Source: Acidobacteriota bacterium (GTDB lineage: Bacteria; Acidobacteriota; Terriglobia; Acidiferrales; UBA7541). From it: DNA of 38,863 bases. Shown here in pieces: positions 16,525 to 23,872 of the stretch. The notes under the pieces are model-generated. The model saw only the letters and a program-made list of their open reading frames with translations. It ran no database searches and was not told the DNA's origin. The DNA is taken from assembly GCA_021788095.1 (NCBI GenBank), contig JAJYLB010000033.1, positions 1-38,863 of the forward strand. Direction: 5' to 3'. The translations under genes were made by a program, and so were the position numbers. The first letter of the stretch is position 1, and the number at the start of each line of letters is the position of its first letter.

Positions 16525-17314
16525 GCCCGTGGTTCCGGCCGCAGTAGACGAAGAGCCGGGCGCTCGGATGTCGTTTTTCGAGCACCTCACCGAACTGCGC
16601 AAGCGCCTGGTGTATTCCCTGGCCGCGATCGGTATCGGCGCCGTGGTTGGCTTTTCCGTCTCGGAAAAAATGTTGTGGTATCTGGCGCGGCCCATGATGG
16701 CAGCGCTCGCCGCCCGGAAGGAAACCGGGCAGATGATTTATACCAGCCCGACCGGCGTCATCGCCGTCCTCATCCATCTTGGATTCTATCTGGGCTTGGT
16801 GCTCGCTTCGCCGGTCGTCTTCTACCAGTTGTGGCTCTTCGTCGCCCCGGGTCTTTACAAGAAGGAGCGGCGCGCCGTGGTCACTTTCGTAGGGTCTTCC
16901 GTGGCGCTGTTCGTCGGCGGAATCGCTTTCGGGTATTTCGTCATGCTGCCCTACGTGCTCCCGCTCCTCCTGAGTTTCCAGGGCCCGTTCCATCCCTTCA
17001 TCAGCGTGAACGAGTATTACGATCTGGTGCTGCTCTTGCTGGTGGGGGTCGGCCTCATTTTCGAGCTGCCGGTGTTGATCTTCTTTTTGTCGATCATCGG
17101 CGTGGCCACGCCGCGCTTCCTGTGGAAAAACGCCCGGTACGCGATCCTCATCATCACGATCGTCGCGGCCGTCGTCACACCCAGTCCCGACGCCACCACT
17201 ATGCTCATCTTCATGGCGCCGATGATTCTGCTGTATATGGCCGGGATTGGAGTCAGTTGGCTGGTCGTCCGGAAGAAGCGCCGGGCGGAGATGGCGCGGA
17301 CGGAGGCCCATTAA
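16502..17314 (+). CDS. tatC: Twin-arginine translocase subunit TatC
   Basis: The 270-residue, six-helix inner-membrane protein recognises twin-arginine signal peptides. Family hallmarks are FFEHLTELRKRL at the cytoplasmic N-terminus, SPTGVIAV, SPVVFYQLWLFVAPGLYKKERR after helix 2, GYFVMLPYVLP, FELPVLIFFLSIIG and VVTPSPDATTMLIFMAPMILLY. Two usually acidic positions look replaced: the Glu of the periplasmic SPTE motif is Gly, and the Glu of the last LYE motif is Met. I kept the first ATG; the family core begins at Met 23 (16568), so a shorter product is possible. The start overlaps tatB, suggesting translational coupling. Confidence 0.93.
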   Translation: MATPPQPEPVVPAAVDEEPGARMSFFEHLTELRKRLVYSLAAIGIGAVVGFSVSEKMLWYLARPMMAALAARKETGQMIYTSPTGVIAVLIHLGFYLGLVLASPVVFYQLWLFVAPGLYKKERRAVVTFVGSSVALFVGGIAFGYFVMLPYVLPLLLSFQGPFHPFISVNEYYDLVLLLLVGVGLIFELPVLIFFLSIIGVATPRFLWKNARYAILIITIVAAVVTPSPDATTMLIFMAPMILLYMAGIGVSWLVVRKKRRAEMARTEAH

Positions 17315-17315
17315 C

Positions 17316-18557
17316 ATGCAGACCCGCACGCAACGCCCGGCCAGACCAGGAACCACCCTCGCCCGGCGCTCGGTGGCCGCGGCCGCGGTAGGGGCGACGT
17401 CCGGCGCCATTCGGCAAGCTCACGGCCCTGAGTCCGCCACGACGGATCGAAAGGCGGCGGGACGAATGGCGGCGGATTGCCCCCACGCCATTCAACGGCC
17501 GTGGGTGCAAGCCGCTTGGGCGCTCGTGGCAGTGGCGCTGGCGTGCTCGGCCGCGGCTTGCTCAGGATCGCGCCCTTCGGGGGCGGCCGACGCCGCCTAT
17601 TCCTCGGCCGCTGCGGGGCCATCTGCCGCCCAGCCGGGCGATTCCGGCGCCGCGGCGGCGCCGCCCGCGGCCCAGACGGGCGGGTTCGATGGCACGCGCG
17701 CCTGGAAATATCTGGAGACAATCGTCGGATTCGGCCCTCGCCCGCCCGCTTCGGCGAATATCCACCGCGAACAGAAGTACCTGGCGAGCCAGCTCCGATC
17801 GTTCGGCTGCCACGTCAGCACCGATGAATTCCACGCGCAAACGGGGGTTGGCCCTCTGGCGATGGAAAATATCGTTGCCGAGATCCCGGGTAAGAATCCC
17901 GGCATTATCCTTCTGCTTTCCCACTACGATACCGTGCGCCTGGCCGGTTTTGTGGGTGCCAACGACGGCGGGTCGTCCACCGCGATCCTTCTGGAAATCG
18001 CCCATGACCTGTGCGGCCGGCCCGGGCCGCTCGGCGTCTGGATCGCCTTCCTCGACGGCGAGGAGGAACAAACCAATTTCACGAGCGAATATCAGGCGCA
18101 GACGACCTGGACCGCCAACAACAATACGTATGGGAGCCGTGAACTGGCCGCGCGCATGGATCTTTCGGGCGACCTGAAGAACGTCAAAGCCCTGATGCTG
18201 TCCGATATGGATGGCGATTCCGATCTCCACATTATGCGCGATTCGACCTCGACTCCCTGGCTGGAGAATCTGGTCTGGTCGGTGGCCAACCGGCTCGGCT
18301 ACAGCCGCTATTTCCTCTCCTCTCCCATGTCTGTTACCGACGACCACACACCCTTTCTCCAAAAGGGTGTGCCCGCCGTGGATCTGATCGGCAACATCGG
18401 TCCCATCACGCCTGAGGCCTCGTTTGGCATTTATTGGCACACACTGCAGGATAACCTCGAGCACTGCAGCGCTCACTCGCTCGCGGTGACCGGCCACGTC
18501 TTCCTGGCAACGATTCAGGCCCTCGACGACAAGTTCGCCCCGGCACATCACCGCTAG
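17316..18557 (+). CDS. Exported M28 family peptidase, glutaminyl-peptide cyclotransferase-like
   Basis: The 413-residue product resembles bacterial and animal glutaminyl cyclases within the M28 zinc-peptidase fold. These cyclise N-terminal Gln to pyroglutamate. The core includes SHYDTVR, a metal-ligand Asp in GANDGGSSTAILLEIA, catalytic and ligand acids in IAFLDGEEE, NNTYGSRELAARM, and DDHTPFLQKGVPAVDLI. The last metal His is in YWHTLQDNLEH. The ATG at 17316 follows the tatC stop by one base and has GGAGG nine bases upstream. The leader it adds contains LARRSVAAAAVGA, resembling a twin-arginine signal. An internal ATG at 17466 instead gives a lipoprotein-like signal (lipobox SAAAC). The export route is therefore open. 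Confidence 0.85.
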   Translation: MQTRTQRPARPGTTLARRSVAAAAVGATSGAIRQAHGPESATTDRKAAGRMAADCPHAIQRPWVQAAWALVAVALACSAAACSGSRPSGAADAAYSSAAAGPSAAQPGDSGAAAAPPAAQTGGFDGTRAWKYLETIVGFGPRPPASANIHREQKYLASQLRSFGCHVSTDEFHAQTGVGPLAMENIVAEIPGKNPGIILLLSHYDTVRLAGFVGANDGGSSTAILLEIAHDLCGRPGPLGVWIAFLDGEEEQTNFTSEYQAQTTWTANNNTYGSRELAARMDLSGDLKNVKALMLSDMDGDSDLHIMRDSTSTPWLENLVWSVANRLGYSRYFLSSPMSVTDDHTPFLQKGVPAVDLIGNIGPITPEASFGIYWHTLQDNLEHCSAHSLAVTGHVFLATIQALDDKFAPAHHR

Positions 18558-18559
18558 AG

Positions 18560-18847
18560 CTAGCAATGGCGCCGGAGCCTGCGCAAGGTGGCGCGATGGG
18601 CTCCCGAGCCTTGGCCCGGGGTCGCCTCGAGAACCTGGTAGGGCACGGGGAAGGTAGGGTGGCCGAAGCGGGAATCGATTAAGCGCAGATAGACCAGCGA
18701 GCCTACCCGCAAGGCGTGACGCAGAGGAACGACAACGTTTCCTAGGGTGTCCACGTCCAGAGCTGCTTTTTCGACGAAGAAACAGCTATCGGCATCCCAA
18801 CCTGAAACCTCCACTCCATAAGCGGAATGTATGGCGCCTGTTTCCAC
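18560..18847 (-). CDS. Small conserved-looking protein of unknown function
   Basis: The 95-residue protein is not recognised. The middle looks like a real beta-rich domain (GWDADSCFFVEKAALDVD, then ALRVGSLVYLRLIDSRFGHP, then FPVPYQVLEA), with a low-complexity basic tail. The stop lies two bases from the convergent peptidase stop, so the two genes are packed tail to tail. It shares its strand with tRNA-Gln upstream. The alternative is that it is chance open frame; coding character of the central part argues against this. Confidence 0.5.
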   Translation of the reverse strand: METGAIHSAYGVEVSGWDADSCFFVEKAALDVDTLGNVVVPLRHALRVGSLVYLRLIDSRFGHPTFPVPYQVLEATPGQGSGAHRATLRRLRRHC

Positions 18848-19093
18848 AGTCGACTTCCGTGGTGGGAATAAGCAGCCGGTTTACCAAACGCGCAGTGTGG
18901 ATGAAGGAGTTAGCGAAAGGGTTCACGGAGGGCTGTCCCCAAGCGGCACAGTGGGCCCGCGCCGCCATTTGAACGGGCGTCTCGGTGACACACGGCCGCA
19001 AATTCATGCTTTCTTCGCAGACTTTTCCGCACAGTGCCGCTTCAGCCTCGGTAGCACACGCCGGCGTTACGAGACTCCCGCGGGGGGAAAAAC

Positions 19094-19168
19094 TGGTTCC
19101 GGGGCCTGGAGTCGAACCAGGATAACCAGATCCAAAGTCTGGTGGCCTACCGATTAGCCGACCCCGGA
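19094..19168 (-). tRNA. tRNA-Gln (anticodon TTG)
   Basis: The minus strand forms a 75-nt cloverleaf. Its acceptor stem is TCCGGGG/CCCCGGA with the U1-A72 pair typical of tRNA-Gln. The anticodon stem is CCAGA/TCTGG with loop CTTTGGA, giving TTG, which reads CAA and CAG. The T-stem is CCTGG/CCAGG with loop TTCGACT. The CCA end is encoded. Confidence 0.94.
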
Positions 19169-19404
19169 ACAGCAGGGAAGATCGGGACTTCGACGCGGTG
19201 ATCCCGAAGGGGCCAATCAGGGCGAACCCCTTCGCCATCCGAATCGGAAATATGATAACGGATACGGGACGCGTTTTCTTCCCGAATTACGCACCCGTAG
19301 CGTGAGGGCTCTACCCCTGGCGCATGGGGACAGGCGTCTAAACGCGCAGGGTCGTTTTCCCCAATGGGTCCGGGTTGCTACTACTCAGCCGCAGGAGAAT
19401 TCAC

Positions 19405-19605
19405 CTACCGCACACGCACATCAAGTTCGGCTGTCAACGGTCCTTCTTCAACGGTCCCGCCGCGCAGGAGGCATTCCAGAATTTCGCGTTTCTTTTCCAA
19501 CCAGAGCTTGGACCAAAGATTGGCCTTCGTTTCAAGAATGCGCTCTTCGGCGAGGTCGGCCTGAGTGATGAGCCCATTTTTTGGAAACTCGAGAATGCTG
19601 TTCAT
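19405..19605 (-). CDS. Small protein encoded with an RHH-type partner
   Basis: This 66-residue, highly charged helical protein (ADLAEERILETKANLWSKLW, EKKREILECLLRGGTVEEGP) is not assigned to a family. The second part, with 'EKKREIL..LL.GG.VE.GPL.AEL', resembles short segments found in phage- and plasmid-associated small proteins, but I cannot name it. Its start (ATG 19605, AGGGGG upstream) lies inside the last 74 bases of the RHH gene, so the two are probably co-translated. This arrangement recalls toxin-antitoxin or small regulatory modules, which is inference only. Confidence 0.6.
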   Translation of the reverse strand: MNSILEFPKNGLITQADLAEERILETKANLWSKLWLEKKREILECLLRGGTVEEGPLTAELDVRVR

Positions 19606-19924
19606 GGCCCCCCTCGGCTGGTCGTTCTGCCACTTCTCTGGCGGCGCGGGCAAAATCCTTGGCCTGTTGCTTGACCTTCTGGTAAGTACCCGAACTTTCG
19701 GAGGGAGGTCCTGAGAAGCGAGCCTTCTGAGGATCCTGCGGCTGCGCCTGCCACGCTAAGAGTATCTGGGAGTCGCCGGCCCGCGTCAGTTCTTTGACCG
19801 CCCAAGCAAGCAGCCGTTCCGCGAGTTTGCTCGTCGTGCGGCCTTCGCGGCGTGCCTGCTCCTGGAGAGCGCGCTTGAGGCTGGGGAGTCCCATTACGCC
19901 GATGTTCACTCGGAGTTCCGTCAT
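19532..19924 (-). CDS. Ribbon-helix-helix (Arc/CopG-like) DNA-binding protein
   Basis: The first 50 or so of 130 residues match a ribbon-helix-helix fold: the beta strand ELRVNIGV, then helices PSLKRALQEQARREGR and TTSKLAERLLAWAVKELT. The middle (YQKVKQQAKDFARAAREVAE) is helical. The last 30 residues are basic and overlap the next gene. RHH proteins are typically dimeric repressors of their own operons, often antitoxins. A near-consensus promoter lies 18 bases upstream, with a perfect 5-bp-arm palindrome between its -35 and -10 boxes, which fits autoregulation. DNA binding is predicted from the fold. Confidence 0.68.
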   Translation of the reverse strand: MTELRVNIGVMGLPSLKRALQEQARREGRTTSKLAERLLAWAVKELTRAGDSQILLAWQAQPQDPQKARFSGPPSESSGTYQKVKQQAKDFARAAREVAERPAEGGHEQHSRVSKKWAHHSGRPRRRAHS

Positions 19925-19941
19925 GGTTTTTGCCTGCCGGT

Positions 19942-19970
19942 ACTATACCCCGCGGAGCGGGAAGGGCAAA
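19942..19970 (-). promoter_or_regulatory. Promoter with internal palindromic operator for the RHH pair
   Basis: Reading the minus strand, TTGCCC (19964-19969) or TTTGCC (19965-19970) and TATAGT (19942-19947) are 16 or 17 bases apart. Between them lies CCCGC-GGA-GCGGG (19949-19961), a perfect palindrome with 5-bp arms. The RHH start codon at 19924 follows about 17 bases after the -10 box. A repressor bound here would block polymerase. Confidence 0.5.
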
Positions 19971-20197
19971 TGGATAGAGGTAATTCTCCTTGCCCCGTTA
20001 CATTAAGGTTATTAAGGTGTGGGTCATGCGGGAATCGCGGCAACGCGGCTCCGTAGCTCTTTGGCACTCGCCAATTCCGGCGAAGACGCCTCGGGCGCGG
20101 AGCGGGAGCCCGCCCAGGGAACTGACGATGGGGAAGGAGGGATTGGCCAAGCCGGACGAGGGAGGCTGGCCTGGTGAGGGGAGGGAAAGGTCATCTT

Positions 20198-20767
20198 GTG
20201 AGCCTGTCGGAGGTAAGGCCTGCGGGTCTGTCATCGATCAAGCCTGCTTTCATCCTGGCGGAAGCGAAGCCTCATGGCGTTCGCCTCAAATACCTCGGGG
20301 GTTGCCGGTGTTTGCCTTGTCGCGCGGCCAATGCCCGCTATGAATCGTGGCGCGTTTGGGCTCGCCGGCACGGCGATTGGAACGGGGTCGTCTCTGCGGG
20401 CCGCGCCCGGCGCCATCTGTTGGCGTTGTCTCGTTCCGGCGTTGGCCGGAGGACAGTTTCGGCGATTGCCGGCCTTCCCCAGTCCCTCGTCCTCCAGATC
20501 AAGAGGGGTCGCCGAAGCCGCATTCGCGCACGAACGGAACGTCGCATTTTGCTCGTCACCAGCGGCGCCACGAACGGAGCCCGGCTGGTTCCAGCGGACA
20601 AGACCTGGCGGTTGATCGCGCGCCTGGTCGAGGAGGGCTTTTCCCAGGCGGAGATCGCCCGGCGCCTTGGCTACCGGACTTGCGGGCTTCAATTCAATCG
20701 GCGGCGGGTGACCGCGCGCAGCGCCGTACGCATCGAACGCTTCTATCACCGGTGGACGACGGCGTAG
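20198..20767 (+). CDS. Cysteine-cluster and helix-turn-helix protein of the actinobacterial/phage type
   Basis: The 189-residue protein begins with a compact Cys/His segment (PHGVRLKYLGGCRCLPCRAA) followed by two helix-turn-helix-like repeats. The first is LALSRSGVGRRTVSAIAGLP near residue 75; the second is RLVEEGFSQAEIARRLGYRT near residue 145. Each is followed by an arginine-rich segment (GRRSRIRARTERRIL and RVTARSAVRIERFYHRW). I recognise this layout from small proteins frequent in actinobacterial genomes and their phages. It probably binds DNA or RNA. The GTG at 20198 is preferred because AAAGG lies seven bases upstream; GTG 20174 is an alternative. Confidence 0.7.
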   Translation: MSLSEVRPAGLSSIKPAFILAEAKPHGVRLKYLGGCRCLPCRAANARYESWRVWARRHGDWNGVVSAGRARRHLLALSRSGVGRRTVSAIAGLPQSLVLQIKRGRRSRIRARTERRILLVTSGATNGARLVPADKTWRLIARLVEEGFSQAEIARRLGYRTCGLQFNRRRVTARSAVRIERFYHRWTTA

Positions 20768-20778
20768 CGCGGCGGCGG

Positions 20779-20856
20779 GGGAAGGATCCCGCCCTCTCGA
20801 TAGTGGGTCGGAATTCTTCGCCCCGACGGACCGCATCGGGGCTCAGGATGACCTGT
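20779..20856. repeat. Degenerate intergenic repeat copy 3
   Basis: GAAGGATCCCG at 20780-20790 and CTCAGGATGACCTG near 20841-20854 correspond in order and orientation to parts of the 3139-3216 repeat and its downstream flank. The middle has a separate short hairpin (CCCGACGGACCGCATCGGGG). It lies between the convergent HTH and nadB genes. Confidence 0.5.
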
Positions 20857-20897
20857 TAGGTTACGGTGCCGAGCGCATTCATCATGAATCGAGCGGG

Positions 20898-22571
20898 CTA
20901 GTCGAAGCGGACCGGGGCGTCGCGAGTGATTTGGGAATGGCGGAGGAAGCGCTCGTCGTCGCGGAAGGGGAAATCCGCGCGATAGTGGCTGCCGCGGCTT
21001 TCTTGCCGGGCCAGGGCGCAGCAAGTGACCACGCGGGCCAAAGTCCACATGTTGTAAATCTCCCACTCGCGCCGTGAGGGATGTCGCGGTTCCGGCAGCG
21101 CCAGTTCCGCCAGTTGGTTCACGGCCTGAGCCAATTCGCGGCCATCGCGCAGAATAGCCACGCGGCTGCCGAGGATCCGGCGAATGGCTTCGACGGCGGG
21201 TTCCGGATCCCGCTCGCGAGCGAGCGTCGAGGCAGCGGCCGTCGCCGGACCTGGCATGGCATCGGCGGGCTTTCGACCCGGCGCGGCGGGCTTCGATGGG
21301 GAAACGGAGTTGCGAGGCTTGGCCGCCCGGCTTGCCACGGAAGTTTTCGCGCGGCAAGCATCGGGCGCGTCTTCGAGCATCGCTTTTCCGCCCCGGGCGC
21401 CAAAAACGAGTCCTTCGAGCAGCGAATTACTCGCCAAACGGTTTGCGCCATGGACGCCCGTCGAGGCGACTTCGCCGGCGGCGTAGAGGCCGGCCAGACT
21501 CGTGCGGCCGTAGAGATCGGTTTTCACTCCGCCCATGGCGTAGTGAGCCGCCGGGCGCACGGGGATCATGTCGGTCGTAATGTCGATGCCGTAGTGGAGG
21601 CAGGTGGAATAGATTCTGGGGAAGCGCTTCTTCAAGAACTCGGCATCGAGCGCGGTGAGGTCGAGATAGATTTGGGCGCTGCGCGTCCGCTTGAGTTCCG
21701 TGACGATGGCCCGGCTCACGACGTCGCGGGGCGCCAGTTCCGCGGCCTCGTGATAGCGGGGCATGAAACGCTCGAGCATCGTATTGCGCAACACCCCGCC
21801 CTCGCCGCGCAGCGCTTCCGAGAGAAGGAAGGGCGGGGCCTGCTTCGCCGCCAGCGCCGTGGGATGAAACTGGACGAACTCCATGTCCGCGAGCGCGGCG
21901 CCGGCTTGAAACCCGATGGCCATGCCGTCCCCGGTCGCCGAGGAGGGATTGGTGGTTTCGGGATACATCTGCCCCAGGCCGCCGGTGGCCAGCAGAACGG
22001 CCCGGCAATCGACGCCGACGACGCGCCCGGTCTCTTCGTCGAGGAAGCGCAGGCCTGTGACGCGGCCAGGGTCGGCGGAAGCCGTCTCGAGAGCCAGCGT
22101 ATGGGAATGGGTCCGGATATCGATTCGGTCGCTCGATCGGGCCTTGGCCGTAAGCGCGCGGCTGATCTCCCATCCTGTGGAGTCGCCGTGGGCGTGCAGA
22201 ACGCGAGAACGGCTGTGAGCTCCCTCGCGGGTAAAAGCCAGCCGCGCCCCGCTCCGATCGAACTGGGTGCCCCAGCCGATCAACTCCTGGATGTAGTGCG
22301 GGCCCTCTTCGACCAGGACCCGGACCGCAGCGGGGTCGCACAGGCCGTCTCCGGCCCGGATCGTATCCTGCTCGTGCAAACTGATCTCGTCCTCGTCGCT
22401 GAGCGCGGCGGCGATGCCTCCCTGTGCTACCGCTGTCGCACTTTCCCCTTCTTTCCCTTTCGCCAAGACGAGCACCGAACTCCCACGCGACAGCTCGATG
22501 GCGGCGCGGAGGCCGGCGACGCCGGCGCCGACGACGGCGTATTCCGCGCGAATGCGTTCGCTTTCCCGCAT
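20898..22571 (-). CDS. nadB: L-aspartate oxidase
   Basis: This 557-residue flavoprotein oxidises L-aspartate to iminoaspartate, the first step of de novo NAD synthesis. The dinucleotide-binding motif VVGAGVAGLRAAIEL is at residues 13-27, followed by ATAVAQGGIAAAL and HAHGDSTGWEI. The substrate/FAD residues lie in EFVQFHPTAL, RPAAHYAMGGVKTDLYGRT and YAAGEVASTGVHGANRLASNSL. The C-terminal helical domain ends in SRGSHYRADFP. An unusual Ala/Pro/Ser-rich linker of about 50 residues (about 403-455) separates the two domains. No nadA or nadC is adjacent. Divergent from aroB. Confidence 0.94.
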   Translation of the reverse strand: MRESERIRAEYAVVGAGVAGLRAAIELSRGSSVLVLAKGKEGESATAVAQGGIAAALSDEDEISLHEQDTIRAGDGLCDPAAVRVLVEEGPHYIQELIGWGTQFDRSGARLAFTREGAHSRSRVLHAHGDSTGWEISRALTAKARSSDRIDIRTHSHTLALETASADPGRVTGLRFLDEETGRVVGVDCRAVLLATGGLGQMYPETTNPSSATGDGMAIGFQAGAALADMEFVQFHPTALAAKQAPPFLLSEALRGEGGVLRNTMLERFMPRYHEAAELAPRDVVSRAIVTELKRTRSAQIYLDLTALDAEFLKKRFPRIYSTCLHYGIDITTDMIPVRPAAHYAMGGVKTDLYGRTSLAGLYAAGEVASTGVHGANRLASNSLLEGLVFGARGGKAMLEDAPDACRAKTSVASRAAKPRNSVSPSKPAAPGRKPADAMPGPATAAASTLARERDPEPAVEAIRRILGSRVAILRDGRELAQAVNQLAELALPEPRHPSRREWEIYNMWTLARVVTCCALARQESRGSHYRADFPFRDDERFLRHSQITRDAPVRFD

Positions 22572-22710
22572 GATTGGATGGCGGATCGTCCTGGGCTTGC
22601 TAATGGTATCACGAAGGAGCGGCGGACCCGTTCGGAGGGGGTTTCGCGGGGCGTGGCCCCCCCCAGGCGTCCGCCGCGGCGGATGCCTGTGGTACAGTTT
22701 TCGCTCGGCT

Positions 22711-23832
22711 ATGAAGCGCTTCGTGATTCGTTCCTCTGGCGGGGATTACCCGCTGCTCTGCGGCCGCGGGCTCGTGCGCCGGGGCGGCTGGCTCGCGCGC
22801 CAGCTTCCAGACGACCCGAGCGGCGTCTTCCTTCTTTCCTCGCCGACGGTCTGGCGGCATTGGGGACGCGCACTCACCTCCGCCCTAGCTCCCGCCCGTC
22901 CCCGGCGTATCCTGTTCGATGATCGGGAAGTCGCTAAGAACCTCCAGACGGTGGAAGGCATCGCCCGCCAACTCGTTCGCGGGGGCGGGGACCGGGGCGC
23001 CGTGTTGGTCGCCGCGGGAGGCGGGGTGGTCGGCGACGTTGCGGGATTTGTGGCGGCGAGCTATATGCGCGGCGTCCGGCTGGTCCACATCCCCAGCACC
23101 CTGGTGGCGCAGGTGGACAGCTCGATAGGCGGGAAGACGGGTGTGAATTTGAGGGAAGGCAAGAACCTCGTCGGCGCCTTCTACCCTCCCCGGCTCGTCG
23201 TGGCCGACCCCGACATGCTGGCCACGCTCGACGACCGCCAATTCCGCTCCGGGCTCTACGAAGTGGTCAAGTATGCGGTGATCTCCGATCCCCTTCTTTT
23301 CGACGTGCTCGAGCGGACGCTCGGCCGCATGACGAGGCGCGATGGAAGCGCGCTGGACTGGGTGGTGGCGCGATGCGCGCGAGCGAAGGGCGAAATCGTC
23401 GGGCGTGACGAGCGCGAATCCGGTTTGCGGCAGGTGCTCAACTTCGGTCACACGGTGGGGCATGCCCTGGAAGCGGCGAGCGGCTACCGCCGTTTGCTCC
23501 ACGGCGAAGCCGTGGGTTGGGGCATGCTGGCGGCGGTGGAAATCGCCCGCGAACTTGGCCGCCTGAGCCAGGCCCAGGCGAACCGCGTCGCCGCCTTGGT
23601 GGCGGGTATCGGACGCCTCCCGCGGATACCGGTTGCGCCTGCGGCCATCCTTGCGCGCCTGCACGCCGACAAGAAAGCCCGCGCCGGCCGCCTTCGTTGG
23701 GTATTGCCGCGGCGGGTCGGCGAAGTGGAGATTGCCGAAGACGTTCCGCTCGCGCTCGTGCGCGAGGTTTTAAATCGCCTGCCACGGCTCTTGCCGGCTG
23801 CGCGCCAATCCTCCGCGGGAGAGGCGCGGTAG
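22711..23832 (+). CDS. aroB: 3-dehydroquinate synthase
   Basis: The 373-residue enzyme converts DAHP to 3-dehydroquinate in the shikimate pathway, using NAD and a divalent metal. Diagnostic segments are KNLQTVEGIARQL, the NAD-binding GGGVVGDVAGFVAASYMRG, IPSTLVAQVDSSIGGKTGVN and KNLVGAFYPP. The metal ligands are in the Glu of LYEVVKYAVI, in NFGHTVGHALE, and in the HGEAVGWGM histidine. The start at 22711 gives MKRFVIRSSGGDYPLL, typical for the family; the upstream frame is not coding. A 14-bp palindrome (TCCGCCGCGGCGGA) lies in the region shared with nadB. menG follows on the same strand after 40 bases, and the two may be cotranscribed. Confidence 0.95.
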   Translation: MKRFVIRSSGGDYPLLCGRGLVRRGGWLARQLPDDPSGVFLLSSPTVWRHWGRALTSALAPARPRRILFDDREVAKNLQTVEGIARQLVRGGGDRGAVLVAAGGGVVGDVAGFVAASYMRGVRLVHIPSTLVAQVDSSIGGKTGVNLREGKNLVGAFYPPRLVVADPDMLATLDDRQFRSGLYEVVKYAVISDPLLFDVLERTLGRMTRRDGSALDWVVARCARAKGEIVGRDERESGLRQVLNFGHTVGHALEAASGYRRLLHGEAVGWGMLAAVEIARELGRLSQAQANRVAALVAGIGRLPRIPVAPAAILARLHADKKARAGRLRWVLPRRVGEVEIAEDVPLALVREVLNRLPRLLPAARQSSAGEAR

Positions 23833-23872
23833 CGGTGCAGGGTGCGCGGGAATCGCAAGCGGGCAGGTTGCG

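Noticed and set aside
14757..16547. 596-codon plus-strand frame over the S41 protease
   Set aside because: It is the complement of a well-conserved protease and carries no recognisable domain.
18786..19238. Minus-strand open frame covering tRNA-Gln
   Set aside because: It reads through the tRNA and has no ribosome site or homology.
19094..20767. tRNA-Gln as attachment site of an integrated island holding the RHH and HTH genes
   Set aside because: The accessory genes lie on the 5' side of the tRNA, no duplicated 3' tRNA segment is seen, and there is no integrase.
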